Assembly (NCBI RefSeq): GCF_020076305.1
Contig: NZ_JAIQXE010000002.1
Location: 620,001-684,000, forward strand
Origin: Flavihumibacter profundi
GTDB lineage: Bacteria; Bacteroidota; Bacteroidia; Chitinophagales; Chitinophagaceae
DNA: 64,000 bases
Direction of reading: 5' to 3'
Part shown: piece after piece, positions 24,562 through 35,019 of the stretch
Position numbering within the stretch: position 1 is the first letter of the stretch
How the letters are laid out: each line of letters begins with the position of its first letter
Made by a program: the position numbers and the translations under genes
The notes under the pieces: generated by a model
Database searches by the model: none
Seen by the model: only the letters and a program-made list of their open reading frames with translations
Told to the model about the DNA's origin: nothing

Positions 24562-24606
24562 AGTTCAATGCACCCGCCGGGTATTACCCGGCGGGTGCAT
24601 TGAACT
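24562..24606 (-). terminator. perfect 22-bp palindrome acting as terminator (GC-rich repeat, copy 2)
   Basis: The left arm at 24562-24583 is the exact reverse complement of 24585-24606 around a single central base. The inner part is the ACCCGCCGGGT...ACCCGGCGGGT core shared with 16988 and 26798. On the minus strand it follows the stop codon of the gene at 24605 and is succeeded by GATTTTTTTA, so it has the form of a rho-independent terminator. Confidence 0.85.
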
Positions 24607-25783
24607 AAAACTCCCCGCTGGCACCTCCGCCGCCAAAGTTTCCACCTCCGAACCGGGTATCAGAACCTGCCGGAGATTGGGCTTGTGGTATTTGTCCGGC
24701 CAGTCCGGCGGCGATAAAAAAAGCTTCATTAAATAAGAGGTCTGATTGTCCGGGAATTGACTGGTCCGTAAATTTAGAATTGTTGATTTTCAAGTATTTA
24801 ATAATACCAAAGGCAATGGCGGCCAACAGTATTCCATATAAAACAGCAGCGATTTCATGGTCAACAGGGTTTTCATGGACCTGAAGGAAAAAGAAAAAGG
24901 CAATAACAAGGACAATGCCTATCCTGATCCATGGCCTGGCTTTGATTTTAAGGCCATACAGCAGGAAAATTAAAGGAACAATAAAAGTCCATCCCCAATA
25001 AAACCAGGATAGTGAAAGTGAGTTTTGTTGCCCCGCTGAATCAAAATTCATGTCAAAGATCAGATGTTCAACAGTATAATAGTGTAATGAGGCGTAAGTG
25101 CCTATAACCGCTGCATACTCCACCAACCTTAAACCACTGTGGTAAAAGGCAAGTTTGTTCTTTTTTTGTAATCCTCTTGCCAAAAAAAAGACGCTGATCA
25201 TAGTTGCTGCCAATAAAAAAAATAATAATTGTGAAGGACCTTGTTTGAAGTTGGTATATAAATTATAGATGAAATAACCCCAGGATGCCAAAGCTAACAA
25301 CACTGACAACCGGTCGAGATACCTGGAAAAAGCGACGCTGTATAAAACAAGGGATATTATAGAAAGTATCAATTGTGTAAGGTTTTCAGGTCCTTCAATT
25401 TTAAAACCAAAATAAATAAGCACATAGATTATGCTTGAGTGCAGCAGAATATCATCTACCCCAGACCTGTAGTGATGCCTATTCCGGATCATCCATTCAA
25501 GAACTATAATGGAAATTACGGCCATCAACAAAGCAAGTATTTCTGGTGATTGGGCATCTGTTGCCAGTAATGCGAGTCCCAATAAAGCAGCGGATGCAAC
25601 CTGTGTAAGTATACCCAGCCCGATTCGCAGGAAAATATTCGGGGAATAGAATTGTACGGGATATTCTTTTTGTATGCCGAGTTTTTCTATTTCAGTTATG
25701 AATCCCGACCTGTTTGCTTGTTCTGCTATGCCCTGAAGCTCAAGTTTTTGTAAATCGGAATTATTATAGGCTAGCATTGGCAT
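24605..25783 (-). CDS. multi-pass membrane protein of unknown function
   Basis: A 392-residue protein with about ten hydrophobic segments and a Gly-rich C-terminus (GGGNFGGGGASGEF), similar to the tails of some TPM/DUF2207-type membrane proteins. The start overlaps the end of the upstream DUF2157-like gene by 20 bases (an ATG six bases later is also possible), so the two are translationally coupled and probably form a complex. Its stop is within the palindromic terminator. No enzymatic motif seen. Confidence 0.72.
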   Translation of the reverse strand: MPMLAYNNSDLQKLELQGIAEQANRSGFITEIEKLGIQKEYPVQFYSPNIFLRIGLGILTQVASAALLGLALLATDAQSPEILALLMAVISIIVLEWMIRNRHHYRSGVDDILLHSSIIYVLIYFGFKIEGPENLTQLILSIISLVLYSVAFSRYLDRLSVLLALASWGYFIYNLYTNFKQGPSQLLFFLLAATMISVFFLARGLQKKNKLAFYHSGLRLVEYAAVIGTYASLHYYTVEHLIFDMNFDSAGQQNSLSLSWFYWGWTFIVPLIFLLYGLKIKARPWIRIGIVLVIAFFFFLQVHENPVDHEIAAVLYGILLAAIAFGIIKYLKINNSKFTDQSIPGQSDLLFNEAFFIAAGLAGQIPQAQSPAGSDTRFGGGNFGGGGASGEF

Positions 25784-26756
25784 TCATTTTCTTGTTAAGC
25801 TGTGTTAGCCAATAAGCCAGTCCTACCCCCGTACTTAAATAATAAAAAAGATTTGCATATACCTGGTCGTTTCCCGGTTGCAATAAGCTGAATAACTTAT
25901 CGGACAAGGTGTACGACAGGCCCACATAACAATACAGGCAGGTTATGACAAGGTAGTAAAATGACTTTTCACGGAATGCTTTTTTATAGTGGAATAAACC
26001 CACCAGTAATAACAGTAATAACCATACCAGGTATAAATTCTCAAACATGATTATTCCGGCTATTCCTGACAAAAAAAGGGCATAGGATCCGAATTGATGG
26101 TATATATTTTCAAAATGTGCTTTGATACCTCTTTTTTTTACTGCAATTGCTACTAAAACAAGGAAAATGCCAAGCAAAAAGGCTGCGATTATATTTTCCT
26201 TTTTATTGAGTTCGGCTATGCCGTAAAAGGTTTTTATGTTGATATTAATTCCTACCCAGGCTGCCAGGTTTATAATACCCAGGCTCAGCACTCCTTTGTG
26301 GTCGAAGTAATAAGCGAAGGCAAATAGCAACACCATGGGAATGAAAGTGGCCAGTCCAAGGCGATGCCCGAAAAATTGAAATTGTGACTGCAGGTAAGCA
26401 ATTAAAATGAGCAACAAAAGGCAACCTAACAGTACTATATAATCGAAAAGTATGGGTGATATTGTTTTTTCCCCAGCCTTTAGTTTGGGGCGTTTCCAAA
26501 AACAATAGCCAAAGCAAGCCAGGCAACTCGCCAATAAGCTGATTATAATTGCCACGTGACCGATCTGGCCTATATGTTTATAAACCAATACACCCGTACC
26601 GCTACTGATCAGTAAAATGCCAAGGTATAAAATAGCGCGCAGTTCATTATGCAGGCTTAAAGAATGATGACCAGCGTAAAACTGTTTCAATTTTTCCAGC
26701 GAAGCCTCACTGACCAGGCCCCGTCGGAAAAGATTTTCAAAGAAAGCCAGGGCCAT
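25764..26756 (-). CDS. DUF2157-like multi-pass membrane protein
   Basis: A 330-residue protein. The N-terminal soluble segment of about 40 residues (FRRGLVSEASLEKLKQFYAG) precedes a run of about ten membrane segments, beginning AILYLGILLISSGTGVLVY, as in the DUF2157 family. Function is unknown for the family. It is the first gene of a two-gene transcription unit divergent from icmF. Confidence 0.75.
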   Translation of the reverse strand: MALAFFENLFRRGLVSEASLEKLKQFYAGHHSLSLHNELRAILYLGILLISSGTGVLVYKHIGQIGHVAIIISLLASCLACFGYCFWKRPKLKAGEKTISPILFDYIVLLGCLLLLILIAYLQSQFQFFGHRLGLATFIPMVLLFAFAYYFDHKGVLSLGIINLAAWVGININIKTFYGIAELNKKENIIAAFLLGIFLVLVAIAVKKRGIKAHFENIYHQFGSYALFLSGIAGIIMFENLYLVWLLLLLLVGLFHYKKAFREKSFYYLVITCLYCYVGLSYTLSDKLFSLLQPGNDQVYANLFYYLSTGVGLAYWLTQLNKKMNANASL

Positions 26757-26797
26757 ATAATATGTTTATATGACAGTTAAAATACAACTTATTTCTT

Positions 26798-26832
26798 CAT
26801 TTACCCGCCGGGTAATACCCGGCGGGTAAATG
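26798..26832. repeat. perfect 17-bp palindrome (GC-rich repeat, copy 3)
   Basis: CATTTACCCGCCGGGTA (26798-26814) and its exact complement (26816-26832) flank a single A. The central 25 bases equal the core of the other two copies, but the outer symmetric bases differ. It sits between divergent genes, just upstream of the icmF promoter element, so here it is unlikely to be a terminator. Confidence 0.8.
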
Positions 26833-26844
26833 ACCTGCAGGTTG

Positions 26845-26852
26845 TACCTTTA
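26845..26852 (+). promoter_or_regulatory. candidate -7 element of icmF
   Basis: TACCTTTA has seven of eight matches to TAnnTTTG, ending 25 nt before the ATG at 26878 and 12 nt after the palindrome. Confidence 0.4.
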
Positions 26853-26877
26853 TCAACCAATTGAAACTCCACGATTT

Positions 26878-29800
26878 ATGGGTTATTCACCTAAACATAA
26901 GGTTCGGATTGTAACGGCAGCTTCTTTATTCGACGGGCATGATGCAGCTATAAACATCATGCGCCGTATTCTACAGGCTAAAGGTGCCGAGATTATCCAC
27001 CTTGGCCATAACCGTTCTGTGCTGGAAATTGTGGAAGCGGCCATTGAGGAAGATGTTCAGGGTATCGCAATAACCAGTTACCAGGGTGGACACGTAGAGT
27101 TTTTCAAATACATGAAAGACCTGCTCGATCAAAATGGTTGCGGGCATATCAAAATATTCGGGGGCGGGGGCGGAACAATTCTGCCTGAAGAGATCAGGGA
27201 ATTGCAACAATATGGCATCACCCGCATTTATTCACCCGACGACGGCCGGCATATGGGCCTGGAAGGCATGATTGAAGATGTAATCAAACAGTGTGACTTC
27301 CAGCTCAATGGAAGCGGAGGCTATAAAAGCCCAATGACCCTGGGTGAACTAAAGGATGTAAGGGCTATCGCAAGGCAAATAACCATTGCTGAAAATAGTA
27401 ACAAGGCCGCAGCCCCCGGAAATAAATACCGTCAAAGGCCGGTATTGGGTATTACCGGAACAGGCGGTGCTGGTAAATCATCTGTAACCGATGAGATTGT
27501 ACGCCGGTTTTTGAGCAATTTCGCTGATAAAACCATCGCGGTCATTTCTGTAGACCCCTCAAAAAAGAAAACCGGTGGCGCTTTGCTGGGTGATCGTATC
27601 AGGATGAATAGTATCAGTTCTCCCCGCGCCTATATGCGTTCCCTCGCCACGCGTGATGACAATACAGCACTCAGCGCATATGTACAGGATGCAATTGATA
27701 TCTGCACTGTTGCCGGCTATGACCTCATTATTCTGGAAAGTGCGGGCGTCGGCCAAAGTGATGCTTCCATACTGGATTTCTGTGATGTCAGCCTCTATGT
27801 TATGACGCCGGAATACGGTGCAGCATCACAGCTCGAAAAAATTAATATGCTCGATTATGCCGACATCGTTGCCATTAATAAGTTTGATAAAAACGGTGCG
27901 CTGGATGCCCTGCATGACGTCCGCAAACAATATAAACGCAACCATAACCTGTTCACTGCAAAAGATGAGGACCTGCCTATTGTCGGGACCATTGCCGCGC
28001 AATTCAATGATGCGGGCATTAATGAATTATTTGAAAAGCTGGTGGGCACTATCGAAACAAAAACAGGCACCAGGTTTGGCGATCTGGCCTTTCACCGGCA
28101 TACAAAAGACACTTCAGCAAAATCGCAGGTTATCCCCCCGAAAAGGGTCCGGTATCTCTCTGAAATAGCTGATAGCAACCGCGCATACGACACCTGGGCA
28201 AAAGAGCAGGCTGTCATTGCCTCTAAATTATACCAGGTTAACGGCGTTATAGGGGAAAAAGAAACAAGTTCCATTCCCGAATTAAAAGAATTACAAAACC
28301 GCCTGCTCAATCAATTGCACCCCGATTGTAAAAAACTGGTTGATGCATGGCCTGCATTAGTGGAGAAATACAACAAACCATTTTTTGAATATGAAGTGCG
28401 GGGAAAAGTGATCAGGCAGGCCCTTACCACACGGTCGCTCAGCGGCACAGCGGTAAAAAAACTTGTGCTTCCCCGTTATAAAGACTGGGGCGATATCCTG
28501 CTTTGGCAATTGCAGGAAAATGTGCCGGGCGAATTTCCGTACACAGCAGGTGTATTTGAATTAAAGCGCCAGGGCGAAGACCCGACCCGCATGTTTGCAG
28601 GGGAAGGCGGACCGGAAAGAACCAACAAGCGGTTTCATTATGTTTCCCAAGGCCAGCCCGCAAAGCGGTTATCAACAGCTTTTGATTCGGTTACCCTTTA
28701 CGGTGAAGATCCCGATTACCGTCCGGATATTTATGGAAAAATAGGTAACAGCGGTGTTAGTATCGCTACGGTTGATGATGCTAAAAAATTATACAGCGGA
28801 TTTGACCTTTGTGATCCAAAAACATCGGTAAGCATGACCATCAACGGCCCGGCTCCGATCCTCCTTGCTTTTTTCATGAACGCGGCGATCGACCAGGCCT
28901 GTGAGAAATACCTCGCTGCATATCCATCAGCTACCCTGCATGAGTCTTTCGAAGCAAAGTTCAGGCATTGTATCAAGCCCATTTATTATAACCCTGCTTC
29001 CCCGGAGCGCTTGCCAGAAGGCAATAATGGCCTTGGCCTAACCCTGCTGGGAATGAGTGGCGATGAAGTATTGCCGGTTGATGTTTATAACCAGATTAAG
29101 GCAGAAGCGCTTAGCCAGGTTCGCGGTACCGTACAGGCTGATATCCTGAAGGAAGACCAGGCGCAGAACACCTGCATTTTTTCCACAGAATTTGCCTTGA
29201 AGCTTATGGGCGATGTACAGGCTTATTTTATCCGGGAAAAAGTGAGGAATTTTTACAGTGTTTCCATCAGCGGGTACCATATTGCTGAGGCCGGCGCCAA
29301 CCCGATTACCCAGCTTGCCTTTACCTTGTCTAACGGTTTTACCTATGTGGAATATTACCTCAGCCGTGGAATGCATATTGATGATTTCGCGCCCAACCTG
29401 AGTTTCTTTTTCAGTAACGGCATGGATCCTGAATATAGTGTTATCGGTCGTGTGGCTCGCCGGATCTGGGCTAAAGCGATGAAATTAAAATACAAAGGGA
29501 ACGACCGCAGCCAGAAACTGAAGTACCATATCCAGACATCGGGCCGGTCGCTTCACGCCCAGGAAATTGATTTTAATGATATCCGTACTACCCTGCAGGC
29601 CCTGTATGCCATTTATGACAATTGCAATTCGCTCCATACCAATGCCTATGATGAAGCCATCACAACACCTACCGAAGAAAGTGTACGAAGGGCAATGGCC
29701 ATCCAATTGATCATCAACCGCGAACTGGGCAGTGCAAAAACGGAAAACTTCATCCAGGGATCCTTCCTGGTTGAAGAAATGACTGACCTCGTGGAGGAAG

Positions 29801-30222
29801 CCGTGCTGGCAGAGTTTGACCGCATTAACGAAAGGGGCGGAGTACTTGGCGCTATGGAAAGAATGTACCAACGCAATAAAATCCAGGAAGAAAGCCTGGA
29901 ATATGAAATGCAAAAACATACCGGCGACCTGCCAATTATTGGCGTCAATACCTTCCTTAATAAAAAGGGCTCGCCTACAATTATTCCCAACGAAGTCATC
30001 AGGAGCACAAAGGAAGAAAAAGAACAGCAGATCATAAACCTGCAGGCATTCTGGAAAAGGAATGAAGGCAAATCTGAAATGGCCCTGAAAAGACTTAAGG
30101 AAGTGGCTATTAGTAATGGCAACCTTTTCGCAGAATTAATGGAAACCGTGAAATATTGTTCACTTGGACAAATTACCCATGCCTTATATGAAGTAGGCGG
30201 ACAATACCGCAGGAACATGTAA
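26878..30222 (+). CDS. icmF: fused isobutyryl-CoA mutase (IcmF)
   Basis: Coenzyme-B12 enzyme interconverting isobutyryl-CoA and n-butyryl-CoA (some members act on pivalyl-CoA), with its own G-protein chaperone. The 1114-residue length and domain order fit: B12-binding domain at about residues 8-140 with the DGHD cobalt-ligand motif, a MeaB-like GTPase at about 185-400 with the P-loop GTGGAGKSS, and the TIM-barrel mutase at about 540-1110 ([26 protein letters not shown]). The start at 26878 fits homologues; the in-frame ATG at 26830 lies inside a palindrome. The following gene starts 39 bp downstream and may be co-transcribed. Confidence 0.94.
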   Translation: MGYSPKHKVRIVTAASLFDGHDAAINIMRRILQAKGAEIIHLGHNRSVLEIVEAAIEEDVQGIAITSYQGGHVEFFKYMKDLLDQNGCGHIKIFGGGGGTILPEEIRELQQYGITRIYSPDDGRHMGLEGMIEDVIKQCDFQLNGSGGYKSPMTLGELKDVRAIARQITIAENSNKAAAPGNKYRQRPVLGITGTGGAGKSSVTDEIVRRFLSNFADKTIAVISVDPSKKKTGGALLGDRIRMNSISSPRAYMRSLATRDDNTALSAYVQDAIDICTVAGYDLIILESAGVGQSDASILDFCDVSLYVMTPEYGAASQLEKINMLDYADIVAINKFDKNGALDALHDVRKQYKRNHNLFTAKDEDLPIVGTIAAQFNDAGINELFEKLVGTIETKTGTRFGDLAFHRHTKDTSAKSQVIPPKRVRYLSEIADSNRAYDTWAKEQAVIASKLYQVNGVIGEKETSSIPELKELQNRLLNQLHPDCKKLVDAWPALVEKYNKPFFEYEVRGKVIRQALTTRSLSGTAVKKLVLPRYKDWGDILLWQLQENVPGEFPYTAGVFELKRQGEDPTRMFAGEGGPERTNKRFHYVSQGQPAKRLSTAFDSVTLYGEDPDYRPDIYGKIGNSGVSIATVDDAKKLYSGFDLCDPKTSVSMTINGPAPILLAFFMNAAIDQACEKYLAAYPSATLHESFEAKFRHCIKPIYYNPASPERLPEGNNGLGLTLLGMSGDEVLPVDVYNQIKAEALSQVRGTVQADILKEDQAQNTCIFSTEFALKLMGDVQAYFIREKVRNFYSVSISGYHIAEAGANPITQLAFTLSNGFTYVEYYLSRGMHIDDFAPNLSFFFSNGMDPEYSVIGRVARRIWAKAMKLKYKGNDRSQKLKYHIQTSGRSLHAQEIDFNDIRTTLQALYAIYDNCNSLHTNAYDEAITTPTEESVRRAMAIQLIINRELGSAKTENFIQGSFLVEEMTDLVEEAVLAEFDRINERGGVLGAMERMYQRNKIQEESLEYEMQKHTGDLPIIGVNTFLNKKGSPTIIPNEVIRSTKEEKEQQIINLQAFWKRNEGKSEMALKRLKEVAISNGNLFAELMETVKYCSLGQITHALYEVGGQYRRNM

Positions 30223-30261
30223 TAAAATAGCCTAGATTCATGCCCTCAAAATCACTCACTG

Positions 30262-33200
30262 ATGAAACAGTTCTTCCTGTTACTAAGTATACTGGTTGCA
30301 TTAAACTCCTATGCGCAACCGAAAAAGAAAACCACCACACAAAAAAGCAAATCTGAACTGGCTTCAGCAGATGCCGGCGAACCGGATCCTGCTGAATTGA
30401 TGAAAGCAGTAAAATGGCGCAATATCGGTCCGTTCCGGGGCGGTCGCTCAGTGGCCGTTTCAGGAGTAAAAGGGAATGACCAAACCTATTACATGGGTAC
30501 CACCGGAGGCGGTGTCTGGAAAACAACCGATGGCGGTCAAAGCTGGGTAAATATTTCTGATGGATTTTTCACCACTGGTTCAGTTGGTGCCATTGCTGTT
30601 TCTGCTTCCGACCCAAATATTGTTGTGGTAGGCATGGGCGAACATGCTCCCCGCGGAGTGATGACTTCATACGGTGACGGCGTGTACAAGAGTACCGATG
30701 CGGGCAAGACCTGGAAGAAAATAGGCCTCGAACTGACCCGCCAGATCTCTGCTATCAGGATCCATCCAACCAATCCCGATATTATTTATGTGGCTGCCCA
30801 GGGCGCTATCAACGGCCCTACAAAAGACCGAGGCATTTACATGAGTACCGACGGCGGCGTTAGCTGGAAAAATATTTTGTATGTGGATGAAAATACGGGC
30901 TGCGCAGATCTAAGCATGGATATGACCAACCCCAGGATTTTATATGCCGCAATGTGGGAGTACCACCGTTTGCCCTGGGAAATAAAAAGCGGCGGGCCTG
31001 GAAGTAACCTGTACAAATCAACCGACGGCGGACTAACCTGGGCAAAACTGGAAAACGGGCTACCGGCCCAAAAGGGAAAAATGGCCATTGAAGTTTGCAG
31101 GTCAAATCCTAATAAAGTTTATGCACTGGTGGAAAGCGATACCCAAAAAGAACTGGGTGGTTTATTTGCCAGCTATGATGCCGGTAAATCGTTTAACCGT
31201 GTGAGTAAGGACCACCGGTTAACCCAACGTGCCTGGTATTATATTGAAATTGCCGTGGATCCAAAAAATGATAATGTATTGTATGTTTTCAACTCACCCG
31301 GACTCAAATCTGATGATGGTGGGAAAACCTGGTCCTATATTAGCGGCACCCATGGCGATTTTCACCAACTCTGGATCAATCCTGATAACCCTGAAAACAT
31401 GATCATCGCCAATGACGGTGGCGCTGCAGTCAGCTTTAACGGCGGTAAAATCTGGAGCACGCAAGACAACCAGCCCACTGCACAATTCTACCGGGTTAAT
31501 GCCGATAACCGTTTCCCTTATTATTTATATGCCGGTCAACAAGACAATACCTCGGTTATGATCGCAAGCCGTAATCCGGGTGGATACCGCATCGGCGAAA
31601 GGGAATGGACATTCAGTGCCGGAGGGGAAAGCGCCTTCCTGGCTTTTGATCCCGATAATCCAAAATATGTAATGGGTGGCAGTTACCAGGGAACTATTGA
31701 CCTGCACGACCAGGATATTAAGGAAGGCAAAGGTGTAATGGTTGCACCCATCCAATACCAGAGCCTTCAACCGAAGAACATGAAGTACCGTTTTAACTGG
31801 AATGCCCCGATTATCTGGTCGATGCATGAGCCCAATACTTTTTACCATGCCGGTAACCGCTTGTTTAAAACCAGTAATATGGGTAAGAGCTGGACGGTTG
31901 TTTCTCCTGACCTGACCCGCCACGACACTGCTAAAATGGGCATGAGTGGTATCCCTTATACCAATGAAGGCGCTGGTGGTGAAAACTATGCCACGCTTGC
32001 TTATGTAAAAGAATCGCCCCATGAAAAAGGCGTGATCTGGACCGGCAGTGATGACGGGTTGGTTTACCTGACCCGCGATAACGGGGCTAACTGGGCAAAT
32101 GTTACGCCAGCCGGCCTGCCAGAATGCCTTGTGAACAGCATCGAAGTGTCGCCCCATGATAAAGCAACAGCCTACATTGCCTGCACCCGCTACAAATGGA
32201 ATGATTATTCACCCATGCTTTTCAGGACCACCGATTATGGAAAGACCTGGACGCGCATTAATAATGGCATTGCGCCCAATGCATATACCCGTGTAATCCG
32301 GGAAGATGACCAGCAAAAAGGCCTACTGTATGCAGGGACAGAAACCGGTTTCTATATTTCATTTAATAGCGGAGATGCCTGGACGCAACTGCAGCTGAAC
32401 CTCCCTGTTACACCAATAACTGATTTGAAAGTTCACCAGGGTAACCTGCTTGCTTCAACCATGGGAAGGGCTTTCTGGATACTGGATGACTTGTACATGC
32501 TGAGGAATTTTGCAGCCATAAAATCAGGTAAAGCAGTTCAGTTCTATGGCCCGGCTTCAGTGTACCGCACCAGTGGAGGCAGCATACTGGATGGACCTTC
32601 ACACGATGAAGAAGAAGGGGCAAGCGCAGCTTTTAGTGGCGTAAATGCGCCTTCGGGAGCTGTATTTTATTATTATATCCCAAAAGGCTCTGATAGCCTT
32701 CGTGTGAGTTTAACCATCACCAATGAAAAAGGGGAAACTGTAAGGAGTTTTGCTGATAGTGCAAATCCGAAATTTGTCGGCTTTCCCGGCGGACCTTCAC
32801 CTGAACCAACCCTTGTACGTAAAGCCGGACTGAACCGCTTTGTCTGGGACCAGCGATACCCGATTTTACCAGGTGTGCCCACTGTCTTTATTGAAGGTAG
32901 TTACGAAGGCCATAAATCACCTCCGGGTAAGTATACCGCCACATTGAAAGTTGGTACGACCGTTCAAAAATGGGCTTTCACCATTTTGCCTGACCCAAGA
33001 ATCAAAGCTGCTACAGCAGATTACCAGGAACAGCATGAATACCTCACCCGCACAGAAAACGGCGTTAGGGATATTCATCAGTCGGTATTAAAAATGCGGG
33101 TGGCAAAAGACCAGGTAACGCAATTGATCAGCGTAATCGGCAATGATGACCGTTATACAGAAGCAAAAAAATCAGCACAGGCCTTATTGGCCCGGATGAA

Positions 33201-33480
33201 TAAATGGGAGGATGAACTGGTGCAGAATAAAGCACAAAGCAATGACGATATCATCAATTATATCAACAGGTTAAGTGCCGATTATATTTTCCTGAAAGGG
33301 GAAATGGATGTTAATATTCCCTTTGTTACTGATGGACAAAAAGAGCAACTGAATGTGCTTGACGGTAACTGGAAACCATTGAAAGATGAATATGATGGCA
33401 TTGTAAAATCGGGATTGGCTGAACTAAATGCGGTGTGCAGGAAACTGGGCATTGAAAGGGTGATTATGCCTTCAGAATAA
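30262..33480 (+). CDS. secreted VPS10/sortilin-like BNR-repeat protein
   Basis: A 1072-residue exported protein with a signal peptide ([16 protein letters not shown]). A large beta-propeller region of about 700 residues contains many Asp-box/BNR motifs of the type S-x-D-x-G-x-x-W ([36 protein letters not shown]). A C-terminal section of about 300 residues contains beta-rich and helical parts. Such proteins are called VPS10 or sialidase-like glycosyl hydrolases in Bacteroidota, but sialidase catalytic residues are not evident. Substrate unknown. Confidence 0.85.
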   Translation: MKQFFLLLSILVALNSYAQPKKKTTTQKSKSELASADAGEPDPAELMKAVKWRNIGPFRGGRSVAVSGVKGNDQTYYMGTTGGGVWKTTDGGQSWVNISDGFFTTGSVGAIAVSASDPNIVVVGMGEHAPRGVMTSYGDGVYKSTDAGKTWKKIGLELTRQISAIRIHPTNPDIIYVAAQGAINGPTKDRGIYMSTDGGVSWKNILYVDENTGCADLSMDMTNPRILYAAMWEYHRLPWEIKSGGPGSNLYKSTDGGLTWAKLENGLPAQKGKMAIEVCRSNPNKVYALVESDTQKELGGLFASYDAGKSFNRVSKDHRLTQRAWYYIEIAVDPKNDNVLYVFNSPGLKSDDGGKTWSYISGTHGDFHQLWINPDNPENMIIANDGGAAVSFNGGKIWSTQDNQPTAQFYRVNADNRFPYYLYAGQQDNTSVMIASRNPGGYRIGEREWTFSAGGESAFLAFDPDNPKYVMGGSYQGTIDLHDQDIKEGKGVMVAPIQYQSLQPKNMKYRFNWNAPIIWSMHEPNTFYHAGNRLFKTSNMGKSWTVVSPDLTRHDTAKMGMSGIPYTNEGAGGENYATLAYVKESPHEKGVIWTGSDDGLVYLTRDNGANWANVTPAGLPECLVNSIEVSPHDKATAYIACTRYKWNDYSPMLFRTTDYGKTWTRINNGIAPNAYTRVIREDDQQKGLLYAGTETGFYISFNSGDAWTQLQLNLPVTPITDLKVHQGNLLASTMGRAFWILDDLYMLRNFAAIKSGKAVQFYGPASVYRTSGGSILDGPSHDEEEGASAAFSGVNAPSGAVFYYYIPKGSDSLRVSLTITNEKGETVRSFADSANPKFVGFPGGPSPEPTLVRKAGLNRFVWDQRYPILPGVPTVFIEGSYEGHKSPPGKYTATLKVGTTVQKWAFTILPDPRIKAATADYQEQHEYLTRTENGVRDIHQSVLKMRVAKDQVTQLISVIGNDDRYTEAKKSAQALLARMNKWEDELVQNKAQSNDDIINYINRLSADYIFLKGEMDVNIPFVTDGQKEQLNVLDGNWKPLKDEYDGIVKSGLAELNAVCRKLGIERVIMPSE

Positions 33481-33490
33481 TTAATGGTGC

Positions 33491-33919
33491 ATGGAAAAAA
33501 AGAAACCTGAGATAGACATTGTGAATGAAGTGTTGGAAGAGTGCATCATGGCCTACCCGGTCTCTTCATTTGTGATCAGCTTGTATAAGCAATACCTGCA
33601 GCGGGGAAGTTTAAGCAAGAAGCAGTTGCAGGGTTTATTTGGTAAAGCCGAAAAAATAAAGGACCTCAACCCGGGAAAGCTGGCTACCCTGGAAGCCCTG
33701 ATTATGCGTATGCCTACACGGATAAAATCTGTACCACCGGAAATAAAACCGATGTACCAGAAAGATCCTGTTGCCGGCGAACTGATAGATGCAATTTTGT
33801 CTAAGTATCCGCAACACAAGACGGCCCTGTTTTTAAAAGCAAAATATGATAACAATGAACAGTTGTCGGCTGTTGAAATGGCCGACCTGAAAAGGTTTGC
33901 GAAGAACCTGAAGGTGTAG
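33491..33919 (+). CDS. small helical protein of unknown function
   Basis: A 142-residue, lysine-rich, mostly helical cytoplasmic protein with no cysteine-pair or catalytic motif. Two related segments (ECIMAYPVSSFVISLYKQYL and DAILSKYPQHKTALFLKAKY) suggest an internal repeat of a TPR-like hairpin. It starts 10 bp after the VPS10-like gene and is probably in its operon. I do not recognise the family. Confidence 0.65.
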   Translation: MEKKKPEIDIVNEVLEECIMAYPVSSFVISLYKQYLQRGSLSKKQLQGLFGKAEKIKDLNPGKLATLEALIMRMPTRIKSVPPEIKPMYQKDPVAGELIDAILSKYPQHKTALFLKAKYDNNEQLSAVEMADLKRFAKNLKV

Positions 33920-34084
33920 CTCTGATTTTTTAAAGAGACGTACAAAATAATTGACGTCGCTGAACCCGATGTTTGCCTGGGGCAGGTGATGGGTTGTAAA
34001 TTTTATATGAATGCCGACCAGTTTGATTATTGGGGTGTTTAGCGAAGCCGGATTAAATGACCTCGAACCAATATCTGCCAGCAA
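33920..34084 (-). pseudogene. remnant of an AraC-family regulator (C-terminal HTH only)
   Basis: The minus strand of this short gap encodes IGFSDVNYFVRLFKK, which matches the second HTH of AraC-family activators. The residues before it are only weakly similar to the first HTH, and the frame is broken upstream. No sensor domain is present. I read it as the decayed 3' end of a deleted regulator gene. Confidence 0.45.
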
Positions 34085-34130
34085 TGCCGGTAGTAAGGAT
34101 GGAAGATCTTAATATTGTGGCATTATTAAA

Positions 34131-35015
34131 ATGCCCACTATGGTAACGCTTCAAAACGATTTTCTTAGGGTTAAGATCCATCCCAAAGGCGCAGAATTGC
34201 AGGAACTGGTTAGTGCCGAAACAGGGATTAATTATATGTGGAGTGGTGATCCCGCGTATTGGGGTAAATTTTCGCCGGTCTTGTTTCCTATAGTCGGCGA
34301 ACTCAAGGACAATAAGTATAGCTATAACGGCAAACAATATTCGCTGGCAAGGCATGGTTTCGCGCGCGACCGGGTTTTTTCTGTTGAACAACCTGATCAA
34401 TCATCTGCTGTATTCACCTTGAACGATGATGCGGAAAGCCGAATGGTTTACCCGTTTGCATTCCGCCTGCAATTGCGGTATCGCCTGCTACAGGACCAGC
34501 TGGCATGCAGTTATAGTGTATTAAATACAGGCGATGACCGCCTTTGGTTTTCGGTTGGTGCGCATCCTGCATTTGCAGTGCCGCTGCCCATTAATAACCC
34601 TGGGACAAACTATGATGACTATTCGCTGGTTTTTAACCGGTCAACCGAATTGAGCCGCTTCAAACTGAAGGGCGGATTGATAACCGATACAACTGAAAAG
34701 ATAGCATTGAAAGATGGCAGGCTGCCATTAACGAAATCCCTTTTTGCGGAAGATGCCCTTGTGTTAAAAAATTTACCCGATACGGAAATCAGGCTGGAAT
34801 GCAGCAAGCACCCGCATGGTATAAAATTCGCATGGGAAGGGTTTCCTTTTTTCGGCATCTGGGCTGCTCCAAATGCGCCTTTTGTTTGCCTGGAACCCTG
34901 GTGTGGAATTGCTGACCATGTTAACCATGACCAGCAATTGACCACCAAGGAAGGCATCCAATCCCTCTTACCCGGCGGGGAATTTATTCGCCAATGGCAG
35001 GTGGATTGTTTTTAG
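34131..35015 (+). CDS. aldose 1-epimerase-family protein
   Basis: A 294-residue galactose mutarotase-fold protein of the LacX/YeaD-like branch: KIHPKGAELQELVS, WGKFSPVLFPIVGELKDN, ARHGFARDRVF (first His), VGAHPAFAVP (second His), CLEPWCGIADH near the end (acidic catalytic position). It probably interconverts sugar anomers in the cytoplasm. An ATG three codons later is an alternative start. It is preceded by the AraC-like remnant and convergent with a TonB receptor gene. Confidence 0.87.
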   Translation: MPTMVTLQNDFLRVKIHPKGAELQELVSAETGINYMWSGDPAYWGKFSPVLFPIVGELKDNKYSYNGKQYSLARHGFARDRVFSVEQPDQSSAVFTLNDDAESRMVYPFAFRLQLRYRLLQDQLACSYSVLNTGDDRLWFSVGAHPAFAVPLPINNPGTNYDDYSLVFNRSTELSRFKLKGGLITDTTEKIALKDGRLPLTKSLFAEDALVLKNLPDTEIRLECSKHPHGIKFAWEGFPFFGIWAAPNAPFVCLEPWCGIADHVNHDQQLTTKEGIQSLLPGGEFIRQWQVDCF

Positions 35016-35019
35016 TTTT

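Noticed and set aside
26830-26878. Extended N-terminus for IcmF from the ATG at 26830
   Set aside because: That ATG lies inside the palindrome and upstream of the promoter element. The homologous N-terminus begins at 26878.
30262-33480. Sialidase
   Set aside because: Asp-box motifs are abundant, but the Arg triad and Tyr/Glu nucleophile pattern of sialidases was not seen. VPS10/sortilin-like propeller is the safer call.
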